Part shown: positions 14,339 through 16,200 of the stretch, piece by piece
How positions within the stretch are numbered: position 1 is the stretch's first letter
How the letters are laid out: every line of letters starts with the position of its first letter
Assembly (NCBI GenBank): GCA_025963345.1
Contig: JAOPUS010000014.1
Coordinates: 1 to 16,200, forward strand
Source: Blastococcus sp.
GTDB taxonomy: Bacteria; Actinomycetota; Actinomycetes; Mycobacteriales; Geodermatophilaceae
Direction: 5' to 3'
DNA: 16,200 bases
The notes under the pieces: generated by a model
Seen by the model: only the letters and a program-made list of their open reading frames with translations
The model's database searches: none
What the model was told of the DNA's origin: nothing
Made by a program: the position numbers and the translations under genes

Positions 14339-15130
14339 TTGCGTGACGAGGAAGCCGAGATCCTCCTGGTCGGAGGCACTGCCAATCGCGGCCAGGTTGT
14401 CCGGGTCGGGGACACGGTACGGCGGCCGCAGCGCCCGACCAGCCCGGCGACGCATGCCTTGCTGCGCCATCTGGCGGACGTCGGGTTCACGGGTGCCCCG
14501 CGCTTCCTCGGCATCGACAAGCTGGACCGCGAGGTGCTCTCGTACATGCCCGGGACCGCCGTCACACCGCCGTTCCCGGAATGGGCGCTCACGGACGAGG
14601 CACTGGCCAGCGTTGCCGCCCTCCTCCGTGCGTACCACCGCGCTGTCGAGACATTCGACTCGAGTCCGTACGTGTGGCCGCCGTCCCCGCCTGATGCGTT
14701 CAGCGGTGAGCTGATCAGTCACAACGACGTCAATCTGGACAACGTCGTCTTCCGCGGAGATCACGCCGTCGCGCTCATCGACTTCGACCTGGCCAGTCCA
14801 GGGAGCAGGATCTGGGATGTCGCCGGCGCCGCACGCCTGTGGGCGCCACTGCGACCGGAGCACTACATCGACGACGTCCGGCGCGCCCGAGTCCTCGCCC
14901 GCTTCCGGTTGTTCGTGGACGGCTACGGGCTGGCTCGCGAGGATCGCCAACGGCTCGTTGAGGTGATCCGGCAGAACCACAACTGGAGCTACGACCTGAT
15001 GGGCTCCGCCGCCGCCAACGGGCACGCCGGCTTCTCGGACTACTACGCCTCCGGGGCGCTGGACCGGGCAGCACAGACCCATCAGTGGTATCTCGACAAC
15101 GGCCACGTCCTACGGAGCGCGTTGGTCTGA
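14339..15130 (+). CDS. APH-fold phosphotransferase (unknown small-molecule kinase)
   Basis: A 263-residue protein of the aminoglycoside phosphotransferase/choline kinase-like fold. The catalytic loop is SHNDVNLDNVVF (H128, D130, N135) and the metal-binding aspartate lies in ALIDFDLASPG (D148, D150). The N-terminal lobe starts GGTANRGQVVRVGDTVRRP, a short nucleotide-binding hairpin seen in many actinobacterial proteins of this group. Such proteins are often annotated as aminoglycoside kinases without evidence of resistance. Start is TTG at 14339, six bases after GGAGGA. It lies 42 nt behind the SorC-type gene and is probably co-transcribed, so a role in phosphorylating a polyol-derived metabolite is possible but unproven; it may also be an unrelated passenger. 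Confidence 0.85.
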   Translation: MRDEEAEILLVGGTANRGQVVRVGDTVRRPQRPTSPATHALLRHLADVGFTGAPRFLGIDKLDREVLSYMPGTAVTPPFPEWALTDEALASVAALLRAYHRAVETFDSSPYVWPPSPPDAFSGELISHNDVNLDNVVFRGDHAVALIDFDLASPGSRIWDVAGAARLWAPLRPEHYIDDVRRARVLARFRLFVDGYGLAREDRQRLVEVIRQNHNWSYDLMGSAAANGHAGFSDYYASGALDRAAQTHQWYLDNGHVLRSALV

Positions 15131-15333
15131 CGGTGGGACTGCGCGCCCGGGTCGGTCAGGTCCGAACCGATCCCGGTAGTGAGCGGCGCGCTTGGTGCCG
15201 GGGCGGCCCGCGCGAGCTCACTCTTCCGCTGCTCCCGCAGCCGGGCGGCACGTTCCCGGTGCGCGGTGGCGGTACGCCGTGGGGTAGCCGGCCTTCCCGC
15301 CCCGGTTCTCGGCCGTCTCGGGCACCGGAACCG

Positions 15334-16200
15334 TCACAGGTTGATCATGTGGCCCTTCAGGCCGTGGATCGCCTCCTGCAGGGCTTCGCTCAGCGTGGGG
15401 TGGGCGTGCACGTTCCGCGCCAGCTCCGAGGCGGTGAGGTCCCATCTCTGCGCCAGCGTCAGCTCGGGCAGCAACTCGGTCACCTCCGGACCGATCAGAT
15501 GCCCGCCCAGCAGCTCGCCGTAGGTCTCGTCGGCGATCAGCTTGACGAATCCGACCGGGTCGCCCAGTCCCTGTGCCTTGCCGTTCGCGGTGAAGGGGAA
15601 CTTGGCGACCGTGACCTTCCAGCCGTTCTGGTCGGCCAGTTCTCGGGCCTGGGCCTCGGTGTAGCCGAAGCTGGCCACCTGCGGCTGGCAGAACGTCGCC
15701 CGCGGCATCATCGGGTAGGAGAGTTCCTGGGTCTCCGCACCGGCGATGGTCTCGGCAGCGACGACCCCCTGGGCTTCGGCCACGTGCGCCAGCATCAGCT
15801 TCGCGGTGACGTCACCGATCGCATAGACGTGCGGGACGTTGGTCCGCATGTAGTCGTCGACCGCGATGGCGCCGCGCTCGGTCAGTTCGACGCCCAGCTT
15901 CTCGAGACCAAAGCCCTCGACCCGCGGCTGGAACCCGATCGCCTGCAGGACTTTGTCCGTCTGCAGGTCTCGGCGGCCCTGTGCGTCCGAGACCGTGACG
16001 GTGACGGTCTCCCCCGAGTCGTCGATCCGCTCGACCTTCGTGGAGGTCAGCACGTCGACGCCGAGCTTCCGATACCGCTTGGCGAGTTCCTTGGAGACCT
16101 CCTCGTCCTCCAGGGGGAGCATCCGCTCGAGGAACTCGACGATCGTGACCTTCACCCCGTAGTTGCTGAGGACGTAGGCGAACTCGACGCCGATCGCCCC
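15334..16200 (-). CDS. lpdA: Dihydrolipoyl dehydrogenase, C-terminal part
   Basis: 288 codons to the stop, open to the window edge; the start, FAD N-terminal loop and redox-active disulfide lie outside. The fragment opens with the NAD-binding GAIGVEFAYVLSNYG and continues VTIVEFLERMLPLEDEEVS, AIGFQPRVEG, then the FAD-contact motif YAIGDVTAKLMLAHVAEAQG. The dimer-interface domain follows, with FCQPQVASFGYTE, and the catalytic His-Glu motif HAHPTLSEA near the end. The enzyme is the E3 component of 2-oxoacid dehydrogenase complexes, reoxidising dihydrolipoamide with NAD. It is convergent with the APH-fold kinase gene and unrelated to the catabolic clusters. Any methionine placed within the fragment would be an artefact of the window edge. 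Confidence 0.96.
   Translation of the reverse strand, partial: GAIGVEFAYVLSNYGVKVTIVEFLERMLPLEDEEVSKELAKRYRKLGVDVLTSTKVERIDDSGETVTVTVSDAQGRRDLQTDKVLQAIGFQPRVEGFGLEKLGVELTERGAIAVDDYMRTNVPHVYAIGDVTAKLMLAHVAEAQGVVAAETIAGAETQELSYPMMPRATFCQPQVASFGYTEAQARELADQNGWKVTVAKFPFTANGKAQGLGDPVGFVKLIADETYGELLGGHLIGPEVTELLPELTLAQRWDLTASELARNVHAHPTLSEALQEAIHGLKGHMINL

Noticed and set aside
15131..15333. Possible small gene or terminator between the kinase and dihydrolipoyl dehydrogenase genes
   Set aside because: No frame has both a start site and family features, and only weak hairpins (CGGTTC/GAACCG near 15300-15335) were found.

Overview
The window is very GC-rich, with G/C-ending codons, several GTG or TTG starts and purine-rich Shine-Dalgarno sites. 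The proteins read as high-GC Actinomycetota. Geodermatophilaceae or Pseudonocardiales would fit, but the family is a guess. No rRNA, tRNA, insertion sequence, CRISPR array or phage gene was seen.

Left part (1-4230): a small catabolic island on the minus strand in three transcription units. They are a Rieske ring-hydroxylating oxygenase large subunit (cut by the window start), a MatC/SLC13-type dicarboxylate permease, and a two-gene unit of a PuuE-like polysaccharide-deacetylase-fold hydrolase whose stop codon overlaps (ATGA) the start of an isochorismatase-fold amidohydrolase. Each unit has a TTGACR-type -35 box followed by the same 25-bp, three-half-site motif with identical internal spacing (455-479, 2038-2062, 4169-4193). 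This suggests one regulator, plausibly IclR-type, not encoded in the window. Between the permease and the amidohydrolase lies a decayed relic of a thiamine-diphosphate enzyme on the opposite strand, followed by a strong hairpin terminator.

Centre (4431-13050, minus strand): a complete polyol-uptake and oxidation operon. In transcription order it encodes a lipoprotein solute-binding protein, two ABC permeases (ATGA-coupled), a sorbitol/xylitol-type zinc dehydrogenase, a MalK/UgpC-type ATPase, a xylulokinase and a mannitol 2-dehydrogenase-family enzyme. Two polyol dehydrogenases plus a xylulokinase and no fructokinase point to D-arabitol and xylitol (both giving D-xylulose, then xylulose 5-phosphate), although mannitol or sorbitol use cannot be excluded.

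Divergent control region (13051-13345) and plus-strand unit (13346-15130): a SorC-family sugar-responsive regulator and an APH-fold small-molecule kinase face away from the transport operon. Back-to-back promoters are flanked symmetrically by two copies of a GCTCAtATGAGC-type palindrome, and a 48-bp hairpin-forming inverted repeat lies in the transport operon leader.

Right end (15334-16200, minus): the C-terminal two thirds of dihydrolipoyl dehydrogenase, a housekeeping gene cut by the window edge.
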